Assembly (NCBI GenBank): GCA_945952585.1
Contig: CAMFII010000004.1
Location: 124,001 to 188,000, forward strand
DNA: 64,000 bases
Direction of reading: 5' to 3'
Source of the DNA: an uncultured Rhodobacter sp.
Lineage (GTDB): Bacteria > Pseudomonadota > Alphaproteobacteria > Rhodobacterales > Rhodobacteraceae
Shown: positions 17,770 to 28,254 of the stretch, piece after piece
How positions within the stretch are numbered: the first letter of the stretch is position 1
Layout of the letters: every line of letters begins with the position of its first letter
Translations under genes and position numbers: made by a program
The notes under the pieces: generated by a model
The model's input: only the letters and a program-made list of their open reading frames with translations
Databases searched by the model: none
Told to the model about the DNA's origin: nothing

Positions 17770-18981
17770 ATGCTCTATGCAGGATACCAGTCCGTTGATG
17801 ATTTTTTTGGCCCCGTGCGAACGGCGGCCCTCTGGGGATTGTCTTTCCTGCCGCAGGGGCGGGGGCCGCTTGGCCGGCTGTCGCGCCAGACCGCGGCCGG
17901 GCTCGAGATGACATCGCGCTTCCGCCTGACGCATGAGCGCCCCGCTTTCGGCATCGGCAACGTGCTGGCCGGAAACCGCGAGGTCCCGGTCACAGAGGAG
18001 GTCACGCTCGATCTGCCCTTCGGGCAACTCGTGCATTTTGCCCGGCCCTCCGAGACGCCGCTGCCCAAGGTACTCGTCACCGCACCGCTGTCTGGCCATT
18101 TCGCTACGCTGCTTGCCGGGACGGTCCGGACGCTGATGCGCGACCATGACGTCTACATCACCGACTGGAAGAACGCCCGCGACGTGCCGCGGTCCGCAGG
18201 CGATTTCGGGGTCGAGGATTACGTCGGCTACATCATCCGCTTTCTGGAGGAGATCGGCCCGGGCGCGCATCTGCTCGCGGTGTGCCAGCCCTGCGTGCAG
18301 GCGCTGGCCGCGGTGGCCGTCATGTCGGAAGACCACAGTCCCGCCACCCCCCGGACGCTGACGCTGATGGCCGGCCCGGTGGATGTCCGCGAAAGCCCGA
18401 CGGTGGTGAACGACCTGGCAAACGAAAAGCCGATCAGCTGGTTTCGGCAGAACGTGATTTCCAACGTGCCCGGCCGTTTTCCGGGTGCCGGTCGCCGCGT
18501 CTATCCGGGCTTCGTGCAGCTGACCGCCTTCATGCAGATGAACATGGACCGCCACAAGGCGCAGCACCGCAAGCTCTTCGATCATCTCGTGGCGGGCGAA
18601 CATGCCGAGGCCGAGAAGATCAAGGAGTTCTATGACGAATACTTCGCGGTCCTCGACCTGACCGAGGAATTCTACCTGGAAACCATCGACCGGGTCTTCC
18701 AGCGCGCGGAACTGGCCACCGGCGATTTCACCTATCGTGGCCGGAAGGTGAACCCGGGGACCATCCGCAAGACGGCGCTCCTCACGGTCGAGGGCGGGCG
18801 CGACGATATCTGCGGCATGGGCCAGACGGCGGCGGCGCATGAACTTTGCTCCTCCCTCCGCCCGCATTTGAAGCGCCATCACCTGCAAGCGAATGTCGGG
18901 CATTATGGCGTTTTCAACGGCCGGAAGTGGGAAACCGAAATCTATCCGGTGGTCAGAAACATGATCGCGGCTCTCGAGTAA
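17770..18981 (+). CDS. phaZ: Intracellular polyhydroxyalkanoate depolymerase
   Basis: MLYAGYQSVDDFFGPVRTAA...AVCQPCVQALAAVAVM nucleophile Cys box; TDWKNARDVP; VEGGRDDICGMGQT. Confidence 0.88.
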   Translation: MLYAGYQSVDDFFGPVRTAALWGLSFLPQGRGPLGRLSRQTAAGLEMTSRFRLTHERPAFGIGNVLAGNREVPVTEEVTLDLPFGQLVHFARPSETPLPKVLVTAPLSGHFATLLAGTVRTLMRDHDVYITDWKNARDVPRSAGDFGVEDYVGYIIRFLEEIGPGAHLLAVCQPCVQALAAVAVMSEDHSPATPRTLTLMAGPVDVRESPTVVNDLANEKPISWFRQNVISNVPGRFPGAGRRVYPGFVQLTAFMQMNMDRHKAQHRKLFDHLVAGEHAEAEKIKEFYDEYFAVLDLTEEFYLETIDRVFQRAELATGDFTYRGRKVNPGTIRKTALLTVEGGRDDICGMGQTAAAHELCSSLRPHLKRHHLQANVGHYGVFNGRKWETEIYPVVRNMIAALE

Positions 18982-19069
18982 CCCTCTGCGATAGCGTTTG
19001 GCGCGCCAAGACAAGAGTCCCGCAGGTCAGGCACTATGCTGGTGGCGTGTCTGTAAGATGGGGTAACGA

Positions 19070-19411
19070 ATGAAGTCGGGTCCACGCACCAGGGAAGCAT
19101 GGATCGACGCGGTCCGGAAGACCATGCGGGACCTGCTCGAGAAGGGCGAGGTGACGGTCGCTGCGGTTGCTCGTGATACGGGAACCAGTCAGCGCACCCT
19201 TCAGCGCCGCCTGGCTGAGCAAGGAACTGGATTTACCGAAGTTCTTGAGTCGGTCCGCCGTGATATCGCGTTGGCGGCCCTTCGCGAGAGCGAGGTCAGC
19301 ATGGCGGAACTGTCGCGCCGGCTGGGGTATCGGCGGCAATCGGCGCTCACCCGGGCGGTCCGGCGGTGGACGGGCCATGCCCCGACCCAGTTCCGCCGGC
19401 TCCGTGACTGA
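19070..19411 (+). CDS. Minimal AraC-type HTH protein (113 aa, DNA-binding domain only)
   Basis: VAAVARDTGTSQRTLQRRLAEQGTGFTEVLESVRRDIALAAL...MAELSRRLGYRRQSALTRAVRRWTGHAPTQFR. Confidence 0.8.
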   Translation: MKSGPRTREAWIDAVRKTMRDLLEKGEVTVAAVARDTGTSQRTLQRRLAEQGTGFTEVLESVRRDIALAALRESEVSMAELSRRLGYRRQSALTRAVRRWTGHAPTQFRRLRD

Positions 19412-19493
19412 CCAGGGACGTTGACTTCGCTGCCGCGTCCATCGACCTTCGGCACGGGGGCCCCGGTCTGGCCGCATCGCAGGGAATCATCGC

Positions 19494-21419
19494 GTGAACA
19501 TCGTCCTACTCAGGTTGTCCACGCTGATTGCCCTGTTCTGCCTGATACCGCTCCGGCTGCTGGCCCAGGATGCCGCGCCCGCCTATGTGGGCTCTGCCGC
19601 CTGCAGCTCTTGCCATGCCGAAGCGTCGGCGGATTGGGCAAAGTCGGATCACGCCCATGCCTGGATGACCCCGTCCGAAACCTCGGTTCTGGGCGATTTC
19701 GGCGATGTGACCTTCGACCACGGCGGTCAGATCAGCCGCTTCTTCCGCCAGGGCGCGGACTACATGATCGAGACGGAAGGCCCCGACGGCCAGCGCCGCG
19801 CCTACAAGGTCGTCGGCGTCGCCGGTATCCGCCCGCTCCAGCAATACCTGCTGTCGCCCGAACCGGGGCGGACGCAGGCCTATGACATTGCCTGGGATGT
19901 CGAGGGCAAGCGCTGGTATCCGGTCTTTGCCGACCAGACGCCCCCGCCCGGAGACGGCTTCCACTGGACCGGCCCATATAAAAGCTGGGAGGCGCGCTGC
20001 GCCGAGTGCCACGCGACCGACTACAGCCGCAACTACGACGACAAGACCCGCACCTACGCGCCGAAGATGTCCGAGATCGGCGTCGGCTGCGAGGCCTGTC
20101 ACGGGCCGGGATCGGCCCATGTCGCCTGGGCGGAGAAGCCCGATGCGGCCCAGCTCGCCAAGGGCCTTACCGCGCTCGGCCTGACAGTGGACCTGACCAG
20201 CCAGACTGCCGAGGTCGGCCAGTGCATGACCTGCCATTCCCGGCGCGAGGCGATGATCGACGGCAACATGCTGCCCGGCACAGACTATCACGACGCCTAT
20301 ACGCTGTCGCTCCTGCGCCCCGGGACCTACTTTGCCGACGGCCAGATCCTCGACGAGGTCTATGAGGGCGGGTCCTTCCTGCAGTCGAAGATGTTTGGCA
20401 AGGGCGTCCGCTGCACCGATTGCCACGACCCCCATACGATGGAACGCAGGGCCGAGGGCAATGCGGTCTGCACCCAGTGCCATTCGCCTGCCGGCAACCC
20501 GCGCTTCCCTTCATTGCCGCTCAGGGTTTTCGACGGCCCCGAACATACCCATCACTCCGAGGGAAGCCCCGGAGCACAATGCGTCTCGTGCCACATGATC
20601 GAGCGCACCTACATGGGCATCGACACCCGGCGCGATCACAGCTTCCGCATCCCGCGCCCCGATCTTTCGGCCCAGACCGGCGCGCCCGACACCTGCACCG
20701 CCTGCCACACCGACAAGGATCCCGCCTGGGCCGCAGGACAGATCGCCGCCTGGTTCCCCGACAGCACCCATCGCGGCCCGCACTACGGCACCACCCTTGC
20801 CGCCGCCCAGGCCGACCCGACCAAGCAGGTGCAGGCATTGCTGGCCCTGGCCGAGTGGCGGGAAGGCCCCGGCATCGTCCGCGCTTCGGCGATCGAGCTT
20901 CTGGGGCAGGCGGGGCATGCTGCATCCGCTGGACGTGTCGAGGCGCTGCTTGCCGATCCCGACCCGCTGGTCCGGGCCGCTGCAGCCGGAGCCTTGGCTG
21001 TCCTGCCTCCCGATCAGCGGCTGACGGTGCTCATGCCCGTCCTGACCGACCCCGCCCGTTCGGTGCGCGAGGCGGCGGCCAAGGCGCTACTCGGCGCCCG
21101 GCCCGAGCCCGGCTCGGCACAGGCCGAGGCCTTGGGCGCGGCCATGGCGGAATGGCAGCAGGCGCTGCGCACGCGGACCGATTTTCCCGAAACCCATCTG
21201 CAGATCGGTGGGGCCGCGCTCCAGATGCGCAACTTCCCGTTGGCTTTGCAGGCGTTCCAGACGGCGACCAGTCTTGATCCGCAACTGGTCGATGCCTGGT
21301 CGATGGTAATCCGCATTCAGGCCGCGCTCGGTGATCAGGCGGCAGCACAGCAGAGCTTGCAGCAGGCGCTGGCTGCCAATCCTGGCAATCCGCAACTCTT
21401 GGCGCTTGGCGGGCAATAG
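19494..21419 (+). CDS. Octahaem c-type cytochrome with C-terminal HEAT/TPR-like repeats
   Basis: Signal peptide; eight CXXCH (CSSCH, CAECH, CEACH, CMTCH, CTDCH, CTQCH, CVSCH, CTACH); Ala-rich HEAT-like repeats then TPR-like FPLALQAFQTATSLDPQLVDAW. Confidence 0.88.
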   Translation: MNIVLLRLSTLIALFCLIPLRLLAQDAAPAYVGSAACSSCHAEASADWAKSDHAHAWMTPSETSVLGDFGDVTFDHGGQISRFFRQGADYMIETEGPDGQRRAYKVVGVAGIRPLQQYLLSPEPGRTQAYDIAWDVEGKRWYPVFADQTPPPGDGFHWTGPYKSWEARCAECHATDYSRNYDDKTRTYAPKMSEIGVGCEACHGPGSAHVAWAEKPDAAQLAKGLTALGLTVDLTSQTAEVGQCMTCHSRREAMIDGNMLPGTDYHDAYTLSLLRPGTYFADGQILDEVYEGGSFLQSKMFGKGVRCTDCHDPHTMERRAEGNAVCTQCHSPAGNPRFPSLPLRVFDGPEHTHHSEGSPGAQCVSCHMIERTYMGIDTRRDHSFRIPRPDLSAQTGAPDTCTACHTDKDPAWAAGQIAAWFPDSTHRGPHYGTTLAAAQADPTKQVQALLALAEWREGPGIVRASAIELLGQAGHAASAGRVEALLADPDPLVRAAAAGALAVLPPDQRLTVLMPVLTDPARSVREAAAKALLGARPEPGSAQAEALGAAMAEWQQALRTRTDFPETHLQIGGAALQMRNFPLALQAFQTATSLDPQLVDAWSMVIRIQAALGDQAAAQQSLQQALAANPGNPQLLALGGQ

Positions 21420-21445
21420 TCCTCGGTCCGCTGCAAGAGGGGCAA

Positions 21446-22339
21446 TCAGCCCCGCTCGGCCACCTTCTTCAGATAGGCGCCGTAATCGTTCTTGCGGTAG
21501 GTCTCGGCCATCGCGAGAAGATGCGCCTTGGTGATCCAGCCCATCTGGTAGGCGATCTCTTCGGGGCATCCCGATTGCAGGCCCTGCCGGTCCTCCAGCG
21601 TGCGCACGAAGTTGCCGGCTTCCAGAAGGCTGGCATGGGTCCCGGTGTCGAGCCAGGCATAACCGCGCCCCATCCGCTGCACCGCCAGCTGGCCATCGGC
21701 CAGATACATCTCCAGCAGCGTGGTGATCTCGAGCTCGCCCCGTTCGGACGGCTTGACCTTCTTCGCCCGCTCCGGCGCCGTCCCATCCAGGAAGTAAAGC
21801 CCCGTCACCGCGAAATTCGACGGCGGCACCTTCGGCTTCTCGATGATCGAGGTGACCTGCCCATCCGCGCCGAAGGCCACGACGCCATAGCGTTCCGGGT
21901 CCGAGACCTGATAGCCGAACACCGTCCCGCCCTCGGTCTGCGCGTCAGCCGCCGCGAGCAACTCTGGCAGGCCGTGGCCGTAAAAGATGTTGTCGCCCAG
22001 CACCATGGCAGAGGGCGCTCCACCCAGGAAATCCTCTGCCAGCAGGTAAGCCTGCGCGAGGCCATCGGGCGAGGGCTGCTGGATATAGGTGAAGCTCACG
22101 CCCCATTGCTGGCCGTCGCCGAGCGCCCGCCGGAACTGGTCCGCGTCCTGCGGCGTGGTGATGATGGCAATCTCGCGGATGCCGGCCAGCATCAGCACCG
22201 ACAGCGGATAATAGATCATCGGCTTGTCATAGATCGGCAGCAGCTGCTTCGAGACCGCCACCGTGATCGGGTAAAGCCTTGTGCCGGACCCGCCGGCCAG
22301 AATGATGCCCTTGCGTGCAGTCACGTCAGATCTCTCCAA
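21446..22339 (-). CDS. rfbA: Glucose-1-phosphate thymidylyltransferase
   Basis: [38 protein letters not shown]. Confidence 0.96.
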   Translation of the reverse strand: MERSDVTARKGIILAGGSGTRLYPITVAVSKQLLPIYDKPMIYYPLSVLMLAGIREIAIITTPQDADQFRRALGDGQQWGVSFTYIQQPSPDGLAQAYLLAEDFLGGAPSAMVLGDNIFYGHGLPELLAAADAQTEGGTVFGYQVSDPERYGVVAFGADGQVTSIIEKPKVPPSNFAVTGLYFLDGTAPERAKKVKPSERGELEITTLLEMYLADGQLAVQRMGRGYAWLDTGTHASLLEAGNFVRTLEDRQGLQSGCPEEIAYQMGWITKAHLLAMAETYRKNDYGAYLKKVAERG

Positions 22340-23177
22340 TTTCCTTGAGAATGCGATGCAGGCTCGCCTTCCAGTCCGGACGCGTGATCCCGAACATCAG
22401 TTCCGTCGTCCGGCAGTCGAGCCGCGAATTGTGGGGACGCTTCGCCGGGGTCGGATAGGCCTCGGTCGGGATGTCGGTGACCTTCACCGCCTTGCCCGCC
22501 TGTCGGAAGATCTCGCGCGCGAAATCCGCCCAGGAGACATCCGGCTCGCCCGAATAGTGATAAGTCCCAGGCGCGCCGTCGCCCCTATGCAGAAGTCGCG
22601 CCATGTCAAGAAGCGTCGCCGCGATGTCAACCGCCGCCGTCGGTCCGCCCACCTGATCCGAAACCACCGATAGCGCGTCGCGCGACTGCGCCAGCCGCAG
22701 CATGGTCTTTACGAAATTCGTGCCATGCGCGGAAAACACCCAGGAGGTGCGCAGGATGACGAAACGCCCACCCGCTGCATGGACTTCCCGCTCGCCGGCG
22801 AGCTTCGACCGGCCATAAGCGCCAAGCGGCCCGGTCGTGTCGTCCGGCCGCCAGGCCCGCGTGCCGGAGCCGTCGAAGACATAATCGGTCGAGACATGCA
22901 GGAAGGGCACGCCCTTCTTCGCCGCGGCCCGCGCCATCGCGCCCGGCGCGTCGCAATTCACCACCCGCGCCGCCGCTTCCTCGGCCTCGGCCTTGTCCAC
23001 CGCCGTCCAGGCCGCCGCGTTGATCACCGCCTCTGCATCCGAAGCCGCGATCGCCGCAGCGCAGGCCTCTGGATCCATCAGGTCGGCCTCGGCACGCGAC
23101 AGATAGGTCGCCTCCGGCTCCAGCCGCTGCAATTCCCGCGCCACCTGGCCCGTCGCGCCGAATACAAGAAGTTTCAT
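22326..23177 (-). CDS. rfbD: dTDP-4-dehydrorhamnose reductase
   Basis: [50 protein letters not shown]. Confidence 0.94.
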   Translation of the reverse strand: MKLLVFGATGQVARELQRLEPEATYLSRAEADLMDPEACAAAIAASDAEAVINAAAWTAVDKAEAEEAAARVVNCDAPGAMARAAAKKGVPFLHVSTDYVFDGSGTRAWRPDDTTGPLGAYGRSKLAGEREVHAAGGRFVILRTSWVFSAHGTNFVKTMLRLAQSRDALSVVSDQVGGPTAAVDIAATLLDMARLLHRGDGAPGTYHYSGEPDVSWADFAREIFRQAGKAVKVTDIPTEAYPTPAKRPHNSRLDCRTTELMFGITRPDWKASLHRILKEIGEI

Positions 23178-23280
23178 TTCCCGCCTTCCTCGAACAGCTG
23201 CCCCGGGCTTGACGCCAGAATGCGATACCGATCAGGCAACTCTAGGGCAAAATGCCTGCAGCGCCACAAGAGCTGCCGGA

Positions 23281-24321
23281 TCAGGCCTTGACGCCCAGCC
23301 GCTGCCCGACGCCCTTGCGCTCAAGCAGCGGGCGCCACCAGTCCTCGTTGTCGAGATACCACTGCACCGTCCGCTCCAGACCTTCCTCGACCGTCACCGA
23401 CGGGCGCCAGCCGAGTTCCTCGCGGATGCGCGTCGGGTCGATCGCATAACGCAGGTCATGCCCCGGCCGATCCGCGACGAAGGTGATCTGTTCGGCATAA
23501 GGCGCCGCCTTCGGTCGCTTCGCATCGAGGATCTCGCAGATCGTCCGCACAAGCGCGATGTTCGTCCGCTCGTTCTCGCCACCGATATTGTAGGTCCGCC
23601 CGACCTCGCCCTTTTCGACCACCGTCAGCAGCGCGTCGGCATGGTCCTCGACATAAAGCCAGTCGCGCACGTTCTCGCCCTTGCCGTAGACCGGGATCGG
23701 TTCCCCGGCGAGCGCCTTCAGGATCACCACCGGGATCAGCTTTTCCGGGAAATGGTAGGGCCCATAGTTGTTCGAGCAGTTCGTCACCAGCACCGGTAGC
23801 CCGTAAGTCTCGTGCCAGGCACGCACCAGATGGTCACTCGCCGCCTTCGAGGCAGAGTAGGGAGAGTTCGGCGCATAGGGCGTCTCTTCGGTGAACTGCC
23901 CCGTCTCGCCGAGGGTCCCGTAAACCTCATCGGTCGAGATGTGGTGGAACCGGAAATTCTCCGGCTTACCCCTGCGCACCCAGTAGGCGCGGGCAGCTTC
24001 CAGCATGTTGAAGGTGCCGGTGATGTTCGTCTCGATGAAATCGCCCGGCCCGTCGATCGATCGGTCGACATGGCTCTCGGCCGCCAGGTGCATCACCGCG
24101 TCAGGTTGATATTCTGCAAACAACCGGTCCAGTTCGGCCCGGTTCCGGATGTCGACTTGTTCGAAAACGTAAAGCGGGCTGTTGGCCACCGGGGCCACGT
24201 TCGCCAGGTTCGCGGCGTAGGTCAGGGCGTCGACATTGACGACGGAATGCCCGGCGCGCACGGCATGGCGCACGACGGCCGAGCCAATGAACCCGGCCCC
24301 GCCGGTGACGAGAATCTTCAT
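23281..24321 (-). CDS. rfbB: dTDP-glucose 4,6-dehydratase (start could also be the ORF-track ATG at 24336)
   Basis: [64 protein letters not shown]. Confidence 0.96.
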   Translation of the reverse strand: MKILVTGGAGFIGSAVVRHAVRAGHSVVNVDALTYAANLANVAPVANSPLYVFEQVDIRNRAELDRLFAEYQPDAVMHLAAESHVDRSIDGPGDFIETNITGTFNMLEAARAYWVRRGKPENFRFHHISTDEVYGTLGETGQFTEETPYAPNSPYSASKAASDHLVRAWHETYGLPVLVTNCSNNYGPYHFPEKLIPVVILKALAGEPIPVYGKGENVRDWLYVEDHADALLTVVEKGEVGRTYNIGGENERTNIALVRTICEILDAKRPKAAPYAEQITFVADRPGHDLRYAIDPTRIREELGWRPSVTVEEGLERTVQWYLDNEDWWRPLLERKGVGQRLGVKA

Positions 24322-24325
24322 TGGA

Positions 24326-24886
24326 CTATCCTTCAAATAAAAACGGGCTGCCGATCTCCGACAGCAGCGGCGCGTCCCGATCCTTGCCGCTCAGCACCGG
24401 CTCGCCGGTCAGGCCCCAGTCGATCCCGATCGCCGGATCGTCGAACCGCACCGCACCGTCGCAATCCGGCGCATAGTAATCGGTGCATTTGTAGACGATC
24501 TCCGTGTCCGGCTCGCGCGTGGCAAAGCCATGCAGGAAGCCCGCCGGGATCAGCAGTTGCTTGCCATTCTCGGCGCTCAGTTCTACGCCCACCCATTTGC
24601 CATAGGTGGGGCTGCCGGTGCGGACATCCACGGCCACGTCGAATAGCCGCCCGCGCCCGCAACGCACCAGCTTGGCCTGGGCATGGGGCGGGCGCTGGAA
24701 GTGCAAGCCCCGAACGGTGCCGACCTGCGCCGAAACCGAATGGTTATCCTGCACGAAGTCATAGGTCAGCCCATGTTCGGCATGCGTCAGCTTGTTCCAG
24801 CTTTCACTGAAGAAGCCCCGCGCATCCCCGAACCGGCGCGGAGTAAGGATCAGCACGCCCGGAAGGCTCGTCTGTTCGATCTGCAC
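24326..24886 (-). CDS. rfbC: dTDP-4-dehydrorhamnose 3,5-epimerase
   Basis: [61 protein letters not shown]. Confidence 0.96.
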   Translation of the reverse strand: MQIEQTSLPGVLILTPRRFGDARGFFSESWNKLTHAEHGLTYDFVQDNHSVSAQVGTVRGLHFQRPPHAQAKLVRCGRGRLFDVAVDVRTGSPTYGKWVGVELSAENGKQLLIPAGFLHGFATREPDTEIVYKCTDYYAPDCDGAVRFDDPAIGIDWGLTGEPVLSGKDRDAPLLSEIGSPFLFEG

Positions 24887-24965
24887 GAAGGCCCCTTTCT
24901 CTTGACCCTTCGCGGAGATAGCAACTCACCATGGCGCTGTCACGCCGGCATTTTGGCAATCCGGG

Positions 24966-26480
24966 TCAGAACCAGCGGCCGACCGCCAGCGCCCGGATTG
25001 TCAGCGCCGTTGACTTCGAAACCGGCGATACCGCCCGAAATCCGACCTGGGTCAGCGTCGGCGTTCCGCCGACCGCCCAGGCGTCGCTGTCATCGACCTC
25101 GCCCTTCACAACCGGCAGGGCGATGAAGCTCGCCGGATAGCTCCAGTAAACCGTGCCCGACCGGTAAAGTGACCCCGTTGCGGTCGAGGCATTGGCGACT
25201 GACAGCCCGCTGATCGTGCAGATCTGGGTGCCATCGGCCAGCCGCACGTATTCGCCATTGGCATTGCTGCCGCGCTCGATCGCCGCCCCGGTCGGCAGCC
25301 CCCCGCTCTGGCTGACCGTGCCCAGCAGCGTCGACTGGTTGAAACCGAGCGACCAGACCGTCCAGACCCCGCCCGAGGCGCGGCGCTGCCAGCAGCGCGT
25401 CGCCGCATCCGCTGTTGTCGCCGTCCAGCGCTGGTGGATCGTGTCGCCGCCCGCGCCATGAAACACTTCCAGAAGTCCGGACGCCGCCGAAACCGGCAAT
25501 CCCGCCGTCACCGTATCCGTGCGGTAGATGCCCGCAACCCCGACCGTCGCGGCATCTGTCACCGCCGCGCCAAGCGACTGGCCCTGTGCCACCCCAAGAC
25601 CGAACAGACCACCCGTCGCAAAGACCCGCGCCGCCCGCCCTCCGGTCGCGTCATGGCTGCCCGACGTCATCCCCGTGCCGGTCAGGGCCACATCGACCTG
25701 CAGCGCCGATCCCGAAAGCAGCGCCCGCTGCACCCCTCCCGCCACCAGCCCGATCTGGTCCGCCCCCGGCCGCGCGATCCCGGTATTCGGATCACCTGCA
25801 AACCGAAGGCCCGGCAATGCGGCCGTCCCGTCGGGCAAGAGCGCGCCGCCCGGCAGGCTGGCCTCTCCGCCAGCGCCTACCCGCAGGCCTTCTGCGAAAC
25901 TGGCGCCATCGGCCGACACCTTGACCGAGAAGGCATCATTCCCTGCCAGCCCCATTTCAGCCCGTCCCGAAAACCCGGTCTGGAAGAGCAGACTTGCCGT
26001 GTCGCCCGGCGCGGCCTTGTTGATCTTCAGCTGATGCCCCTGGCCCTCGTGGTTCAATAGCGTCGCGGCAGAGGCGACGGCAAAGCGGTTGGTGGCATCG
26101 GGACTGGCGTTGATCCCCAGCCGGTCGACCGAAAGCGGCACCCCGCGCGCGGTCCAGGCGGTGCCGTCGAAAACGACACTGGCGCCATCGCCAAGCACCT
26201 CGGCACGCCAGCCGGGCAGAGGAGCGAAAAACACCCAGCCTTCGACATCGAAGACCGCGATCTTGCCGTCCTGGCCGGCCCAGGCCCCTGTGGCGGCGCC
26301 GCCGACGATATGCCGCTCTCCCGGGGCCGGTTCCGCTGGCGGGGCTGTCAGGCTGCGGCTCAAGACGGCAAGCTGGACGATCACGTCCAGCACCCGCAGC
26401 GCTTCGTTATGCGTCACATGCTTCTGAGCCTGGGCGGGCTGGATATAGGGCAGGGCAAGAACCGCCGAGACCTCGGACAT
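24966..26480 (-). CDS. DUF2793-type phage/GTA spike-like protein with pyocin-knob-like and tail-fibre-like C-terminus
   Basis: LALPYIQPAQAQKHVTHNEALRVLDVIVQLAVLSRSLTAPPAEPAPGERHIV (DUF2793 signature); GLLEVFHGAGGDTIHQRWTA..ATRCWQRRASGGVWTVWSLG; C-terminal ADGTQICTISGL...YWSYPASF. Confidence 0.75.
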   Translation of the reverse strand: MSEVSAVLALPYIQPAQAQKHVTHNEALRVLDVIVQLAVLSRSLTAPPAEPAPGERHIVGGAATGAWAGQDGKIAVFDVEGWVFFAPLPGWRAEVLGDGASVVFDGTAWTARGVPLSVDRLGINASPDATNRFAVASAATLLNHEGQGHQLKINKAAPGDTASLLFQTGFSGRAEMGLAGNDAFSVKVSADGASFAEGLRVGAGGEASLPGGALLPDGTAALPGLRFAGDPNTGIARPGADQIGLVAGGVQRALLSGSALQVDVALTGTGMTSGSHDATGGRAARVFATGGLFGLGVAQGQSLGAAVTDAATVGVAGIYRTDTVTAGLPVSAASGLLEVFHGAGGDTIHQRWTATTADAATRCWQRRASGGVWTVWSLGFNQSTLLGTVSQSGGLPTGAAIERGSNANGEYVRLADGTQICTISGLSVANASTATGSLYRSGTVYWSYPASFIALPVVKGEVDDSDAWAVGGTPTLTQVGFRAVSPVSKSTALTIRALAVGRWF

Positions 26481-26689
26481 GGGGCTTCCTCCGATGACGA
26501 ATGCCCCGATCCTGTTGGCGAAAGCTTAAGAACGCGCAAGCGCGCCGCGCGCCCTCGCTCGTCGATCAGCAATGGTAGAAGCTTAATAAATATCAGCGAT
26601 CTAGAGAGAATATCTCGTGCGCAGAATGAAGAATTCCTAACAGATTCTATTTTCTGCTCATAAATATCCCACGGGGGGAGATGAGCGAT

Positions 26690-26716
26690 CGCAAACGCTC
26701 CGGCGGAGCGTTTGCG
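26690..26716. terminator. Strong hairpin, first of three tandem hairpins downstream of the patD-like gene
   Basis: cgcaaacgctcc-ggc-ggagcgtttgcg, 12-bp perfect stem; followed by gcccggcc/ggccgggc and cgggggt/acccccg stems up to about 26770. Confidence 0.65.
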
Positions 26717-26794
26717 CGAAGAACGCCCGGCCCGTGGCCGGGCCGGGACGGGGGTGTGAAACCCCCGCTCCGACGCCTGCCTCTGGCACAGCCC

Positions 26795-28240
26795 TCAGCC
26801 GTGCTTCACCATCACGTGCCGGACGAACGTGTAATCCTCCAGCGCATAGGCGCTCATGTCCTTGCCGTAGCCCGACTGCTTGATCCCGCCATGCGGCATC
26901 TCGTTGACCAGCATGAAGTGCGTGTTGATCCAGGTGCAGCCGTAGCGCAGCCGCGCCGCCGTCGCCATCGCCCGGCCCACGTCGCGGGTCCAGACCGAGG
27001 ACGCGAGCCCGTAGTCGCTGTCATTGGCCCAGGCGACGGCCTGATCCACGTCCGAGAAGGGCGTGATCGACACCACCGGCCCGAACACTTCGCGGCGGAC
27101 GATCTCGTCCTCCTGCCGCGCCCCGGCGATGACGGTCGGGCGATAGTAGAACCCCTCGTCCATCCGCACCCCGCCCGTCGTCACCTCGACATGCGGCAGC
27201 TCCCGCGCCCGCTCGACGAAGCTTGCCACCCGGTCGCGCTGGCGGAGCGAGATCAGCGGCCCGATCTCGTTCTCGGTGTCGTCCTCGCGGCCAAGCGCGA
27301 TGGTGGACACCGCCGACGAAAGATCTGCCACCAGCCGGTCGTAGATCTTCTTGCCGGCATAGATCCGGCAGGCCGCCGTGCAATCCTGCCCGGCATTGTA
27401 ATAGCCAAAGGCGCGCAGCCCCTCGACCACCGCGCTCACATCGGCGTCGTCGAACACCACGACCGGGGCCTTGCCGCCCAGCTCCAGATGCGTCCGCTTC
27501 ACCGTCTTCGCGGCGGCGTCGAGCATCTTCTTGCCCGTCGCCACGTCGCCCGTCAGGCTGATCATGTCGACGCCCGGATGGTTGATGAGGTAGTTCCCCA
27601 CCGTCTGCCCGCGCCCGGCGATCACCGAAACCACACCCTCGGGCAGTTCCTCGGCGAGAATCCGCGCCATCTTGATCGCGGTCAGCGGCGTCTGCTCGCT
27701 CGGCTTGAAGACCACGCAGTTGCCGCCGCCGATGGCCGGGGCCAGCTTCCACGCCATCATCATCAGCGGATAGTTCCAGGGCGCGATGCTCGCCACCACG
27801 CCCACGGGATCGCGACGGATCATGCTGGTATGGCCGGAAAGGTATTCGCCCGCGACCGCCCCATGCTGGCAGCGCACCGCGCCCGCGAAGAAACGGTAGC
27901 AGTCCACGATCGCCGGGATCTCGTCATTGCGCGCGGCGTTGATCGGCTTGCCGCAGTTCAGCGCCTCGAGCGCGGCAAAGCCCGCCGCCTCGGCCTCGAC
28001 CCGGTCGGCGATGCGCAAAAGCGCGGCCGAGCGTTCGGCGGGCGTGGTCCGCGACCAGCTTTCGAAGGCCTTGCGGGCGGCGGCGACGGCGCGGTCGACC
28101 TGCGCGGTCGAGGCTTCCGGCACCTCCAGGATGAGCCCGCCAGTGCGCGGGTTCAGGATCGGCTCGCGGGCCTCCTCGCCCGGTTCGAACCGGTCGCCCA
28201 CCAGAAGCGCGGTGTCGATGGTGTCAGCTTTGGTGTCCAT
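26795..28240 (-). CDS. patD: Gamma-aminobutyraldehyde dehydrogenase (PatD/YdcW-like)
   Basis: [114 protein letters not shown]. Confidence 0.85.
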   Translation of the reverse strand: MDTKADTIDTALLVGDRFEPGEEAREPILNPRTGGLILEVPEASTAQVDRAVAAARKAFESWSRTTPAERSAALLRIADRVEAEAAGFAALEALNCGKPINAARNDEIPAIVDCYRFFAGAVRCQHGAVAGEYLSGHTSMIRRDPVGVVASIAPWNYPLMMMAWKLAPAIGGGNCVVFKPSEQTPLTAIKMARILAEELPEGVVSVIAGRGQTVGNYLINHPGVDMISLTGDVATGKKMLDAAAKTVKRTHLELGGKAPVVVFDDADVSAVVEGLRAFGYYNAGQDCTAACRIYAGKKIYDRLVADLSSAVSTIALGREDDTENEIGPLISLRQRDRVASFVERARELPHVEVTTGGVRMDEGFYYRPTVIAGARQEDEIVRREVFGPVVSITPFSDVDQAVAWANDSDYGLASSVWTRDVGRAMATAARLRYGCTWINTHFMLVNEMPHGGIKQSGYGKDMSAYALEDYTFVRHVMVKHG

Positions 28241-28254
28241 TTGGACTTCTCCCT

